A DNA stretch of 64,000 nt from Deltaproteobacteria bacterium (GCA_019307065.1 JAFDKH010000002.1:1-64000); one strand, 5' to 3'. Counted from the stretch's first letter, positions 9,500 through 19,498 are shown. The notes: a model not told the origin generated them from the letters alone. A program made the numbers and translations.

Positions 9500-11524
9500 A
9501 TGGCTTTCAAATTCCGGGGACTTACATTCAATAAAATCGGAGTTATCGGCTCGGGGCAGATCGGACCGGATATCGCCCTGTATTTCGCCAAAGTATTCCA
9601 TAAATACGACGTGCCGGTAGTGGTTGTGGACGTGGTTGAAGAAGCCCTGCAAAAAGGCCAGGCCAAGCTACATAAAAAAGTAGATAGGGGCATCAAGAGC
9701 GGAGCCTTCTCGCCCGAGATGGGCGATACCATGAAAGCCGGTGTAATCTTTAGCTCCGATTACGATCAGCTCAAAGGCGCCGACTTCATCGTTGAAGCCG
9801 CAACCGAAGGCCTCGAACTGAAGCAAAAGATATTCGGCCAGCTCGAAGAGCTCTGCCCCGAAAACGCCATTCTGGCTTCCAACTCCTCGCACCTCGAGCC
9901 GGAAGTCATCTTCGAAAAGCTCAAGAACAAGAACCGCAGTATGGTGATTCACTACTTCTTCCCGGCCGAACGTAACCCGATGGTCGAGATCATTCCCGGG
10001 GCCGAAACCGACCCGAAGATCACGCATATAATGATGAGCCTCTACGAGCATATCGGCAAGGTGCCGATCCGGGTCGGCAGCCGCTACGGTTATGCGATCG
10101 ACCCAATTTTCGAAGGCTTGTTTCTGGCAGCGGCCCTATGCGTCGAAGAAGGCATGGGCACAGTCAAAGAAGTCGACTCTTTGGGGCGCAAGGCGCTTGG
10201 GCTGACGGTCGGATCGTTCACCGCCATGAATCTGACCGGCGGCAACCCCTTGACCGATCACGGCTTGGAAATGGAAGGCCAGAAACTCAACCCCTGGTTT
10301 CATTCGCCCAAGCTGATGAAAGACGCGCTGGCCTCGGGGCAAGCTTGGGACGTCCCGGCCCGCGGAGAAAAAGTCGAGGTCGATCCGGACAAAGCCGACA
10401 AGATCATCAATGCCTTACGCGGGGCCTATTTCGGCCTGGTCGGCCAGGCAATCGATTCGGGCATAACCAGTGTGGCCGATCTCGAAATGGCCCTGGAAGT
10501 CGCTCTGGATATGAAGCCGCCCTTTTTGCTTATGAACCAGCTGGGAGTCGATCGGGCTCTTTCGCTTGTGGAAGATTATGCCAAGGCCCATCCAAAATTC
10601 CCGGTTCCCGAGTGCCTGAAGAAACAGGCCGCCACGGGCCAGGCCTGGCATATCAGCCATTTACAGCGTCACGACATCGACGGAGTCGCCTGGATTAGAA
10701 TTCGCCGGCCGAAAGTACTCAACGCCCTGAATCAGCAGGTCTTCAACCAGTTGAAAACCGAGTTCGAGGCGATCGCCAACGACGACAGTATCAAGGCCGC
10801 GGTATTATCCGGTTTCGGCACCAAGGCCTTCGTGTCGGGCGCCGATATCAATTTTTTAGCCAAGATCGAAACCGCCCAACAGGGCTTCGAAACCACCCAG
10901 GAATCGAAGCAAGCCGGGGCAGTCATTGAAAACCTGGGCAAACCGGTGGTCTGCGCGCTGAACGGGTTTGCCCTGGGCGGCGGGCTCGAATTGGCGATGA
11001 GTTGCACGACGATCATCGTCAAACAAGGCCTCAAGATGGCCGCCGGCCAGCCGGAAGTCAACCTGGGCATCATTCCCGGGGCGGGTGGCACCCAGCGGCT
11101 ACCGCGTTGGATCGGAATTGAAGCAGCGGCCGAGATGCTCAGAACCGGCCGGCCCATATCCTCAGAACAAGGCGTTAAACTGGGATTGTTTCAGAGAGAG
11201 GTCGAGGGCACCGAACTGATCAGCACCGCCATTGAACTTGCGCGTAATATTGCGGCCGGCAAGGTTACTTTGAAATCGATCGCTCTGGGCCCGATGCAGG
11301 TCCCGGCTGCGCTGCCAGAACTGGATATCGGTCATCTGAGCCAAGCCATCGACAAGATCCTTTGCCGGGCCATCTTAGAAGGTTGCAGCCTGCAACTCGA
11401 CGAAGGTCTGAAGTTCGAGTCTGAGATGTTCGGCGAATGCGTTAATACCAAAGATATGAAGATCGGCATCGATAACTTTCTAAAGAACGGCCCGCGCGCC
11501 AAGGCGCCCTTCGTTCACTCCTGA
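9500..11524 (+). CDS. Bifunctional 3-hydroxyacyl-CoA dehydrogenase (N-term)/enoyl-CoA hydratase (C-term) fusion
   Basis: VIGSGQIG Rossmann, VIHYFFPAERNPMVEI, crotonase motifs (SGADINFL, GGGLELAMSC, PEVNLGIIPGAGGTQRLPR). Confidence 0.9.
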   Translation: MAFKFRGLTFNKIGVIGSGQIGPDIALYFAKVFHKYDVPVVVVDVVEEALQKGQAKLHKKVDRGIKSGAFSPEMGDTMKAGVIFSSDYDQLKGADFIVEAATEGLELKQKIFGQLEELCPENAILASNSSHLEPEVIFEKLKNKNRSMVIHYFFPAERNPMVEIIPGAETDPKITHIMMSLYEHIGKVPIRVGSRYGYAIDPIFEGLFLAAALCVEEGMGTVKEVDSLGRKALGLTVGSFTAMNLTGGNPLTDHGLEMEGQKLNPWFHSPKLMKDALASGQAWDVPARGEKVEVDPDKADKIINALRGAYFGLVGQAIDSGITSVADLEMALEVALDMKPPFLLMNQLGVDRALSLVEDYAKAHPKFPVPECLKKQAATGQAWHISHLQRHDIDGVAWIRIRRPKVLNALNQQVFNQLKTEFEAIANDDSIKAAVLSGFGTKAFVSGADINFLAKIETAQQGFETTQESKQAGAVIENLGKPVVCALNGFALGGGLELAMSCTTIIVKQGLKMAAGQPEVNLGIIPGAGGTQRLPRWIGIEAAAEMLRTGRPISSEQGVKLGLFQREVEGTELISTAIELARNIAAGKVTLKSIALGPMQVPAALPELDIGHLSQAIDKILCRAILEGCSLQLDEGLKFESEMFGECVNTKDMKIGIDNFLKNGPRAKAPFVHS

Positions 11525-11528
11525 CAAG

Positions 11529-12719
11529 ATGAATTTCGAATCAATAGTCGCCCTGGCCGCCAGTCGCGGCGCTTCGGATCTGCATCTCGAAACCGGTCTG
11601 CAGGCAACCCTGAGAATACGCGGCCAGCTGCAACCTGTCGGAGAAAAACTCACCAACGGCCTGGTGCGCGGGATGGTCAGACAAGTCCTGGGTGACCAGG
11701 CCTGGGGCGATTTTCAAAAAAGGCGCTCGGCCGATGTCTCCGAGACAATCGCCGGGGTGCGCTGCCGGATCAATGCCATGCACAGCCTGCGCGGGCTCGG
11801 CCTGGCCGTGCGCCTGCTGCCGGCGATTTTGCCGACCGTAAAATCTTTAAACCTGCACGACGAGCTAATCCAACTGGCTTATAAACCACATGGTTTGATT
11901 CTGGTCAGCGGCCCGACTGGTTGCGGAAAATCATCGACTTTAACGGCCTTGCTCCAGGAAATCAATCTGGCCGAATCACGGCACATCGTCACTATCGAAC
12001 AGCCGATCGAATACTATTTGAAGCCGGAAAAGTCTTTCATCCGCCAGCGCGAAGTCGGCCGCGACACGCCCTCTTTTGAACAAGCCCTGATGGACGCCAT
12101 GCGCCAGGACCCGGACGTGATCATGATCGGCGAGATGCGTGAACCCGAGTGCATGCGCCTGACCCTAAACGCCGCCGAAACCGGCCACCTGGTTCTAGCC
12201 ACGGTACATTCATCCTCGGTGGCCGAAGCTTTGCAGCGCATGGTCTTGGCTTTCCCGGCCGAGATCCAGACCGGTATTTCGTCCCAGTTGGCCGACTGTC
12301 TGTTGGCGGTTATCTGCCAGCGCCTGACTTATCGCGAGGATATCGACCTGCGGGTGCCTGAATGCGAGATCTTGATCGGCACCTCTGCCTCGCGAGCGTT
12401 GATCCGCAAAGGAGAATTTTTCAAGTTGGGCTCGGTCTTAGAAACCGGCGGCAATGATGGCATGTATTCATGGGATCGCTATCGCAAATGGCTGTCAGAA
12501 AAAACCAACTGGCAACATCCTTCGCAGCCGCTGGCTGCCGAGAGCGGCGATATTCCACCGACTCCGCCGCATCGCCGGGCCCCGGCCCAGGCCGCGGCCG
12601 CCCGGCCTGCCAAAAAGAAAAGCAGCCCGGACGGCAAGGGCGTCTTGGAAATTGAACCACCCAAGGGCGATCTGGCTGCGATTGTTGCCGAACTCGAGAA
12701 ATCAGACGAAGAACACTGA
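11529..12719 (+). CDS. PilT/PilU-type twitching motility ATPase with Pro/Ala/Lys-rich C-terminal tail
   Basis: GASDLHLETG, GPTGCGKSSTL Walker A, RQREVGRDTPSFEQAL, DPDVIMIGEMREPE, ATVHSSS. Confidence 0.9.
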   Translation: MNFESIVALAASRGASDLHLETGLQATLRIRGQLQPVGEKLTNGLVRGMVRQVLGDQAWGDFQKRRSADVSETIAGVRCRINAMHSLRGLGLAVRLLPAILPTVKSLNLHDELIQLAYKPHGLILVSGPTGCGKSSTLTALLQEINLAESRHIVTIEQPIEYYLKPEKSFIRQREVGRDTPSFEQALMDAMRQDPDVIMIGEMREPECMRLTLNAAETGHLVLATVHSSSVAEALQRMVLAFPAEIQTGISSQLADCLLAVICQRLTYREDIDLRVPECEILIGTSASRALIRKGEFFKLGSVLETGGNDGMYSWDRYRKWLSEKTNWQHPSQPLAAESGDIPPTPPHRRAPAQAAAARPAKKKSSPDGKGVLEIEPPKGDLAAIVAELEKSDEEH

Positions 12720-12741
12720 CACCCGGTCAGATCCATGCCTC

Positions 12742-12768
12742 GCTCCCGACAGAATCTCGTCGGGGAGC
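12742..12768 (+). terminator. Possible stem-loop terminator after the pilT-like gene
   Basis: gctcccgac-agaatctc-gtcggggagc (one bulge), weak downstream T run. Confidence 0.3.
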
Positions 12769-12780
12769 TTCAGTTTGCCG

Positions 12781-14328
12781 CTATCGGCGACGGCAATCGT
12801 CTCTGAGTTTTTTCTTGAAGATTTTTCCTGAACCGGTCTTGGGAAGCTCCTCAAAGAAGTCCACACGCTTGGGCGCTTTGTAGGCCGCCAAGTTCTCCCG
12901 GCAGAAGCCGATGATCTCCTCCTCGGCGGCCACCTGCCCGGGATTGAGCACCACCGCAGCCCGAACTGCCTCGCCCCAGGTCTCGTCGGGCACGCCGAAC
13001 ACCGCCGCCTCCAGAATCGCCGGGTGCATGTACAAGATGTTCTCCACCTCGATCGAGTACACGTTCTCGCCGCCGGTGACGATCAGGTCCTTCTTGCGAT
13101 CGACGATGTTGACGTACCCCTCCTGGTCTAGAACCGCCAGGTCGCCGGTGCACAGCCAACCGGCTTGGAAGGCGGCTTGAGTCTCTTTGGGGTTGTTCCA
13201 GTAGCCGGGAGTGACCGTCTCCCCCTTCACCCAGATCTCCCCCACCTGTTCCCCATCCGGCGCGACTTCGACTCCCTGTTCGTCCACCACCTTCAAATCC
13301 ACCGACTTGAACGGCCGGCCGGTCTTGGCCTTGAACGAAAACTGCTCATCGGGCGGCAGCCGCTTCAGGTGCTCCTCCAGAATGCTCACGGTAAGATACG
13401 GACTGGTCTCGGTCATTCCGTAGGTCTGGATGTAGTCGCAGCCGAAGGTCTCCATGGTGGACTTGACCACCTCGGGGGCGATAGACGCGCCGCCGGAGAG
13501 CAGGACCCGCAGGTCCGGAAAGTCGAACTCAGCAACCCGCTCGTGCTTGTTCATCTGGTTGAGCATGGTGGGGATCAGGTTGGAGATGGTGATGCGCTCC
13601 TTTTCCAGTACCTGCAACACCCCCTCCGGGTCAAACCTCCGCACCATGACATGACGTCCGCCCACTCGGGTGATCGCAAAAGTGGCCCAGGCGTCGGCCA
13701 GATGAAACATGGGCGCGATGTGCCCCCAAACATCGGAGACGGAAAGCTCGAACTCCTCGATGGCAGCCTGGGCATGCAAGCATACGTTCTTGTGAGTCAG
13801 CATGACCCCCTTGGGCTTACCGGTAGTGCCGCTGGTGTAGTACAAATGGGCCACGTCTTCCTCTTTTACCTGGGCAGGCTCAAAAGTCTCCGAGCAGAAG
13901 CCAACGACTTGCTCATATTTCTCGCCCGTGTAAAGGACACCCTCGATCGGCGTTTTCCGGGACAAAACATCCGACACCAACTTTGCAAACCGCTCACCGG
14001 CAATCAGCCACCGCGCTCCCGCGTCTAAAAGTATGGCAGCGATTTCCCGGGCAGCCAGGCGATTGTTCAGCGGATTGAGAATCACCCCGAGCCCCGCCGC
14101 AGCGAAGTAAACTTCGAAATACGTATAAGAATTATCCTCAAGAATCGAAACCCGATCCCCCGGCCGGATCCCCTTAGATCTTAGATACCGCGCCAGAGAA
14201 CATGTACGCTCAAACGTCTTTGCATACGTGACGCGGTGCTCATCATCCACCACGGCCACATCGTTCGGAAAGGATGTTGCGGCGTCTTGAAAAAGCTTCC
14301 AGATGTTCACACCGGCAGTATAGCACAA
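12781..14328 (-). CDS. AMP-forming long-chain fatty acid-CoA ligase family protein
   Basis: LYYTSGTTGKPKGVMLTHKN, YGMTETSP, VTGGENVYSIEVE, TGSGKIFKKKLRD. Confidence 0.88.
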   Translation of the reverse strand: MCYTAGVNIWKLFQDAATSFPNDVAVVDDEHRVTYAKTFERTCSLARYLRSKGIRPGDRVSILEDNSYTYFEVYFAAAGLGVILNPLNNRLAAREIAAILLDAGARWLIAGERFAKLVSDVLSRKTPIEGVLYTGEKYEQVVGFCSETFEPAQVKEEDVAHLYYTSGTTGKPKGVMLTHKNVCLHAQAAIEEFELSVSDVWGHIAPMFHLADAWATFAITRVGGRHVMVRRFDPEGVLQVLEKERITISNLIPTMLNQMNKHERVAEFDFPDLRVLLSGGASIAPEVVKSTMETFGCDYIQTYGMTETSPYLTVSILEEHLKRLPPDEQFSFKAKTGRPFKSVDLKVVDEQGVEVAPDGEQVGEIWVKGETVTPGYWNNPKETQAAFQAGWLCTGDLAVLDQEGYVNIVDRKKDLIVTGGENVYSIEVENILYMHPAILEAAVFGVPDETWGEAVRAAVVLNPGQVAAEEEIIGFCRENLAAYKAPKRVDFFEELPKTGSGKIFKKKLRDDCRRR

Positions 14329-14355
14329 CTCATGTGCGGGTTGGACTGCACTCGG

Positions 14356-15867
14356 CTAGTCGTTCCACCAGCCGTCACACAGGCGGGCTTCGTACAACTC
14401 GAGATTGCCCTGCCCCGACCAATTGGCACCCCAGTAGACTCTCAGGGCCTGAAAATCCAGCGAGGCAAAGGCCTCGCTCCAGTAACCTTCGTAGCTGTTC
14501 AAGGTCGGGGTGACTCTGTAGATTCTCGGGTTCTGAGTATGGTCCTTGATTTCTACGAAAAACAATTGGTCCTTGGCCCAGTTCAAATCGCCCGATGAGT
14601 AGGTCGACATGAAAAACCAGCCGCGCACGGCGGGATCATAGACGCGTCCCATATGAGTGTGGTTGCCCCAACCGATATCCCCCTGGTAGATTATCGGAAT
14701 TCGATTTTCCCAGCCGTCTGCCCGGTTTACATCGACCGCCGTGGTGTAATCGCACGAGAAAGTAATCTCGTCGTTGTTTTCACCGCAAGTGTCGAAATTC
14801 ACGTAGAATTCCTCGCCGACGGCACCCCAGGCCCAGCCCGAGTGACTGCAGTTGGTGTTCAAGCGCACGTAGGTCTCGAAATCCCGCGACCAGGCATACG
14901 GTCCGTTGAAAGGAACCGAGTTGCCGGCACAGCTACCCACGACTATGCGCTCTCCAGATGGCGACATGTCTACGAAATTCGGAGTGGGAATCGAGGCGTA
15001 CTTGTCCTTCAAGCGACCGACTATGAGATCGTCGGTCTTATCGTAGACAATCACGTCCAGAATACCAGTGCACTGTCCGCCGCCGGTCATCCCGGTGCAT
15101 ACCTGAAAAGCCCAGTAGCGCATGTCGTTGGAAGGTGCCCCCTCGACTCCGTTAAGGACCTGCCCGGCGCCCGGATACTCGTTTATGAAATCGTGAACCA
15201 AACCATCGTCGCCAGATAGAATATCCAGCTGGCGCAACTGGGTGCCAGACCTGTAATAGAGGCTGGTCGCGGTTCCGGGCTGGCCGGAGAAGTCCCAGTG
15301 CAGCTCGTTGGACTCACCCACTCCAACCGTGTGGACAACCGCCAGATCGGACATGCGATAAAAAGCAGCTCCGCCGTTCGAGGCAAAGGCGGTGACATAT
15401 TCGCCGGTGATGTTGGCCGGGCTCCAGCGACTGTAGCCATTGGTGTAAAAAGATGAGAAACCGTCACTGTCCGAGCTGTCGGAAATTCGCCTGACTTCGA
15501 TCCCGGTTTCGGGGATTACGAAGATATCTCCCTTGGCCGGCAGCCCTCCCGCCGGAGCTGCGATAATGCTCGTACTACCGAGGGTTTCAATCAGCGAATA
15601 TTGACAGGTTTGAGCGCTGTCGCCGCCGTCAAGCAAACCTTCATCAGCGCCCAAATCGGCTCCGAGATCGCTACCTGGATCGGCCCCGGGATCGGATCCG
15701 GCGTCACTGGCATCGCCGGCCATATCACTACCCGGATCACCCGCGTCTTGCCCGCCATCGACTTCCCCATCCAACCCGTCGGCAGGATTCGAATTGATAC
15801 TGCCATCGCTGCAACCGGCCAACAGCAGGGCAAGCACGGCCAAGCCTGGAAAAAACTGACTTTTCAT
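14356..15867 (-). CDS. Secreted lipoprotein with Asp/Gly/Ser/Pro linker and probable beta-propeller-like domain
   Basis: Lipobox LLLAGC after MKSQFFPG; linker DPGSD..DAGSDPGADPGSDLGADLGADEG; ggagggg ahead of ATG at 15867. Confidence 0.7.
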   Translation of the reverse strand: MKSQFFPGLAVLALLLAGCSDGSINSNPADGLDGEVDGGQDAGDPGSDMAGDASDAGSDPGADPGSDLGADLGADEGLLDGGDSAQTCQYSLIETLGSTSIIAAPAGGLPAKGDIFVIPETGIEVRRISDSSDSDGFSSFYTNGYSRWSPANITGEYVTAFASNGGAAFYRMSDLAVVHTVGVGESNELHWDFSGQPGTATSLYYRSGTQLRQLDILSGDDGLVHDFINEYPGAGQVLNGVEGAPSNDMRYWAFQVCTGMTGGGQCTGILDVIVYDKTDDLIVGRLKDKYASIPTPNFVDMSPSGERIVVGSCAGNSVPFNGPYAWSRDFETYVRLNTNCSHSGWAWGAVGEEFYVNFDTCGENNDEITFSCDYTTAVDVNRADGWENRIPIIYQGDIGWGNHTHMGRVYDPAVRGWFFMSTYSSGDLNWAKDQLFFVEIKDHTQNPRIYRVTPTLNSYEGYWSEAFASLDFQALRVYWGANWSGQGNLELYEARLCDGWWND

Positions 15868-15938
15868 CTTGACACCCCTCCGCACAATCGATTCTAGACG
15901 CATACCTACTCGTAAATCGTTGTCAAATTAGCAGTCTC

Positions 15939-15993
15939 TCAGAAATATTGCCACTCGAAATTGACAGCCTCGGCCATGACTGTCCTGTTTTCG
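15939..15993 (-). pseudogene. Truncated duplicate of the 3' end of the adjacent outer-membrane protein gene (…NRTVMAEAVNFEWQYF*)
   Basis: 49/53 nt match between 15941-15993 and 16905-16957; frame and stop codon preserved. Confidence 0.75.
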
Positions 15994-16104
15994 TTATCTG
16001 GGATTACCGCGGTCTGGCTTGGGCCCGGCAAGAGCGTCGTAAAGAATGTCGCAACCCTGTCGCCAATCTTGTCATAGCTTGTAACAGCTCCGTGTCACAG
16101 CTTG

Positions 16105-16881
16105 TCATACCGACGCCCACTCGCCAAGCACGGACCAGTCACGACCACGGACGGGAACATCGAAGCCGACAAGGTTGCCCGGTCGGCCCACAATGTTGAG
16201 ACCGATGCAGGAGATGCCAGCGATTTCGGCATCAACGCGACGGTGGTGGTGGCCGAAAAAGCAGACGCGCGGGCGAGTGCATTCCAGCGCCTCGACCAAT
16301 CCCGGCACCTCGCTCACGTATCGGCTCTCGCGACCGTCTCTCAGTCTCCGGGTGAATTCCACCCCAGCCGGGGCGTCGTGAAGTAAGAGAATGTCGAGTC
16401 GGCCGTATTTGCATAGCCGCTCGATCTCGTCGCATGTGTAGTGCCGCCGAGCATAGCCCTGTAGATTGCGGGAAGATCTCTCGTAATCCGAGGTACCGAA
16501 GCAACCGCCAATGCCGCCGACCACGATAGCGCCTTCGTCCATGACCAGCTCCGTCGTGTATCCGTTCTTCAGGTACCTCAGGCCGTCCAGGATCTCTCCG
16601 GTGGGATGCGCATCGAGCCATACGAAATCCTCGTGGTTGCCCTTGATGAACACGGTGGGGCGGGGAACAGGTTGCCTCTCCGTGTACCAGGCCGGAAAAT
16701 CGCCAGCGCCTTCGTGCTTGCGCGTGGCCTTGTCGATTCGGTCTGGATCGGGCCAGATCCCGAAGTCGCCCACATGAATGACGTAGTCGAAGCGCACACC
16801 GAGTGATTCTTCGAAGGCGATGACATCCGAGTAGAGCTGATCGATAGCTCCGTGATTGTCGCCGGCGGCACAAATGAACAT
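16105..16881 (-). CDS. Calcineurin-like metallophosphoesterase
   Basis: GDNHG, VGDFG, KGNHED, LLLHDAP, FFGHHH metal-binding motifs. Confidence 0.87.
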   Translation of the reverse strand: MFICAAGDNHGAIDQLYSDVIAFEESLGVRFDYVIHVGDFGIWPDPDRIDKATRKHEGAGDFPAWYTERQPVPRPTVFIKGNHEDFVWLDAHPTGEILDGLRYLKNGYTTELVMDEGAIVVGGIGGCFGTSDYERSSRNLQGYARRHYTCDEIERLCKYGRLDILLLHDAPAGVEFTRRLRDGRESRYVSEVPGLVEALECTRPRVCFFGHHHRRVDAEIAGISCIGLNIVGRPGNLVGFDVPVRGRDWSVLGEWASV

Positions 16882-16902
16882 CCTGTTTCACTCGGACCTG
16901 GT

Positions 16903-17460
16903 CTAGAAGTATTGCCACTCGAAATTGATTGCCTCGGCCATGACTGTCATGTTTTCGAAAAATGACGGAAACAATTCCAGGCTGACTCTGAGCGAGTGGT
17001 TCTCCCAATTGGCAAATGAGAAGCCCGCCCGCAGACCGAAACCGAAGCCTTCCAGATCGCTGTCATTATCCCAGGGGTTGATTCCGTAGAGTGCCAGACC
17101 GGGACCGCCGCTGACGAACAACATATCGTTGATCCAGTACTGTACATGCACTCCGTAGAATCCCAGCAAGGCAACGGAGATATTCGTACCGGGCACGTCG
17201 GGATAGTAACTGGTGCCGGCCATCCGAAACATGATCGCCAAATTGCTGGTAACGAACCCGCCCAGGCTCAACGACAGCGGGGCCAGGCCAATTTCGTTGT
17301 GCGAGCTTCCGCCATCCGGAATGATGTGGGTGATGCCCAGGCCGAGACCCAGTTCGATGGTGAAGCCATCCCTGACATGAATGCCCTGGGCCCTGGCCGA
17401 CTGAGACAAAAGTCCGCCGAGCGAAAAAATCACGACTGCTAGAAACAAACTGCGCCGCAT
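16903..17460 (-). CDS. Exported small outer-membrane beta-barrel-like protein
   Basis: Signal peptide MRRSLFLAVVIFSLGGLLSQSARAQ; alternating amphipathic strands; C-terminal Phe (FEWQYF). Confidence 0.6.
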   Translation of the reverse strand: MRRSLFLAVVIFSLGGLLSQSARAQGIHVRDGFTIELGLGLGITHIIPDGGSSHNEIGLAPLSLSLGGFVTSNLAIMFRMAGTSYYPDVPGTNISVALLGFYGVHVQYWINDMLFVSGGPGLALYGINPWDNDSDLEGFGFGLRAGFSFANWENHSLRVSLELFPSFFENMTVMAEAINFEWQYF

Positions 17461-17481
17461 GTTTGCCCCCTTTTTTTAACT

Positions 17482-18546
17482 TTAGGGCACCAGGACAGCG
17501 CGTCTTTCGAGCTTGCCGTGGTGCGCGTCTTCGAAGACCTGGTTGATCTGGTCGAGGGAGTGCTTTTCGACATAGGGCTTGACCTGGATGCGGCCGGCGG
17601 CCAGCCATTCGAGAACTTCGGGATACAAAACCGGGTCGCAACCCCATATGCCGATCAGTCGGGAATCAAAGGCCATCAGGTTCGACAGCCGGACTTCGAC
17701 TTTGTCCATGGTAAACCCAACCACTAGCATAATCGACCCGAAGGTCAACAAATTGAAGCCGGTTTCCTGCCCGGGTTTGGTCCCTGAGGTTTCGAAAATT
17801 TTCCGGCAGAACTTGGCCGCCCCGATTTCCTTGGCAACCGTTTTGACCTGGCCCTTGACTTCTTTGCCCGATAACCCGGCCACGTTGACTACTGCCTTAG
17901 CGCCGGCGGCTTTAGCCACTTCGAGTTTTTTATCGTCGACGTCTAAGGCGATGACTTTGGCGCCGGCCGCCGCTGCGATTTGGACACAATGAATACCGAT
18001 CCCGCCGACCCCGATACAAATAGCCAATTCACCTTCTTTTAGCTCGGCCAGTTTGATCGCCTGGAAAGGTGTCGTGACCGCGTCCGAAACAATCGACAGT
18101 TCCCAGAGCTCGTGTTTGGCCAGAACCTCGTCTTTTATCGGACAGACATACTTGGCCGGAACGACTACATGCGAAGCGAAGCCACCGTGGCGATCGTTGC
18201 CCGGCATGACCTGGCTGCGGCAGATTCTGCGTTGACCGGCCTTGCATAAATCACATTCTCCGCATGGCAGCACGGCCGGAACCAGGACGGCTTTGCCTTT
18301 CAAGGACTGGTCGGCTTGCGGGCCGACTTCGACGACTGTCCCGCTGATTTCGTGTCCCAGAATCAACGGGGGCGTCATGCGGGTTTTCACTCCCAGATAG
18401 GCGAAAGAAATATCAGTGTGGCAAACGCCGCAGCCGGCCACTTCGACCAGGACCTCTCCTTGGCCCGGAGCGGCAACTTCGATGGTTTGCTTTTGAAGAG
18501 GTTTCTCGGGCTCGATCAGCGCCCAGCCGTTAATCGACGTAGTCAT
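17482..18546 (-). CDS. had: Zn-type alcohol dehydrogenase, probable 6-hydroxycyclohex-1-ene-1-carbonyl-CoA dehydrogenase
   Basis: CGVCHTD, GHEISGTVVEVG, LPCGECDLCKAGQRRICRSQVMPGNDRHGGFASHVVVP, VVGFTMDKVEVRLSNLMAFDSRLIGIWGC; matches remembered features of the Had/BamQ family. Confidence 0.72.
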   Translation of the reverse strand: MTTSINGWALIEPEKPLQKQTIEVAAPGQGEVLVEVAGCGVCHTDISFAYLGVKTRMTPPLILGHEISGTVVEVGPQADQSLKGKAVLVPAVLPCGECDLCKAGQRRICRSQVMPGNDRHGGFASHVVVPAKYVCPIKDEVLAKHELWELSIVSDAVTTPFQAIKLAELKEGELAICIGVGGIGIHCVQIAAAAGAKVIALDVDDKKLEVAKAAGAKAVVNVAGLSGKEVKGQVKTVAKEIGAAKFCRKIFETSGTKPGQETGFNLLTFGSIMLVVGFTMDKVEVRLSNLMAFDSRLIGIWGCDPVLYPEVLEWLAAGRIQVKPYVEKHSLDQINQVFEDAHHGKLERRAVLVP

Positions 18547-18548
18547 GG

Positions 18549-19484
18549 TTATCTCCCATTATTTTTTTTACGCTCTGCTGAATGGATCAAGCGCACAATC
18601 GTAAAGTTGCAGGGTGCGCTCAGGCTGTGTCGTTTTGCCTCATCGACGATGGCGCCGTTTAAAGCGTCGATTTCAGTCCGCAGACCACGTGATAAATCCT
18701 GCCACATGGACGGCTGGTTGGGTCCCAAAGCTTTTTGCGAGCCAATCACCGGACGATAGGGATCTTCTTCGTCGACAATCGGCACTCCCCGGGCGCGCAT
18801 GACTGCTACGATCTCTTCGCAGAGGGCCCGCATCAGCTGCTGCAGATCTTCGTCTTCGAGCAACTGGTTGCAGTTGAGCCCGGACAGGGCCGCAACCGGG
18901 TTGACCACGGCATTGTGAAGAAGTTTTTGCCAGATAACGTGGTCGATATTCTCGACAACGTCGGTCTTCAGCCCGGCCTTGATGAAAACTTCTCCGATTT
19001 TCTGGACAACCTCTGTCGACTTGCCCTGAAAAGATGATATCTGGATCGGCTTGATGCCCGCTCTGAAGCGCAAGCTATTCGGGCCGGTGTGCTGAATGGA
19101 ATGGTAAGTGATTCCGGAAAGGACTTTTTCGGGCCCGATTATTTTCGCCATCAAGTCGGTGTTGCCGATGCCGTTTTGCATCGAAAGCACCCTGGTTTGC
19201 GGCCCGATGATTGGGGCCAGCCCGCTTGTCGCTTTTTCGGTTTGGTAGCTCTTGACCGATATGAAAATCAAGTCGGCCGGTTGAAGCTCTTCGACGGAGG
19301 TAACAACCTTGATGGCGACATGTTTATCGGGCTGATCGTCTTGGCTTATCAGCAAACCCTTTTCGTTCAGCAAAGCGGCCCGCGCAGGGTCGATCTCTAA
19401 AAATGTGACATCTTCGCCCGATTCCGTCAATTGTGCTCCGACCAACCCGCCCAAAGCTCCCGCGCCAACTATCACTATCTTCAT
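18549..19484 (-). CDS. Ketopantoate reductase (PanE/ApbA) family oxidoreductase
   Basis: MKIVIVGAGALGGLVGAQL, SVKSYQT, MQNGIGN, KLLHNAVVNPVAALSG; start at internal Met 19484. Confidence 0.85.
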   Translation of the reverse strand: MKIVIVGAGALGGLVGAQLTESGEDVTFLEIDPARAALLNEKGLLISQDDQPDKHVAIKVVTSVEELQPADLIFISVKSYQTEKATSGLAPIIGPQTRVLSMQNGIGNTDLMAKIIGPEKVLSGITYHSIQHTGPNSLRFRAGIKPIQISSFQGKSTEVVQKIGEVFIKAGLKTDVVENIDHVIWQKLLHNAVVNPVAALSGLNCNQLLEDEDLQQLMRALCEEIVAVMRARGVPIVDEEDPYRPVIGSQKALGPNQPSMWQDLSRGLRTEIDALNGAIVDEAKRHSLSAPCNFTIVRLIHSAERKKNNGR

Positions 19485-19498
19485 TGTGCCCTCGTACT

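Noticed and set aside
13165-14028. 287-aa + strand ORF
   Set aside because: Lies wholly antisense to the acyl-CoA ligase at 12781-14328; no family signature.
16232-17008. 258-aa - strand ORF in another frame
   Set aside because: Overlaps the metallophosphoesterase in a different frame; Arg-rich, no motifs.
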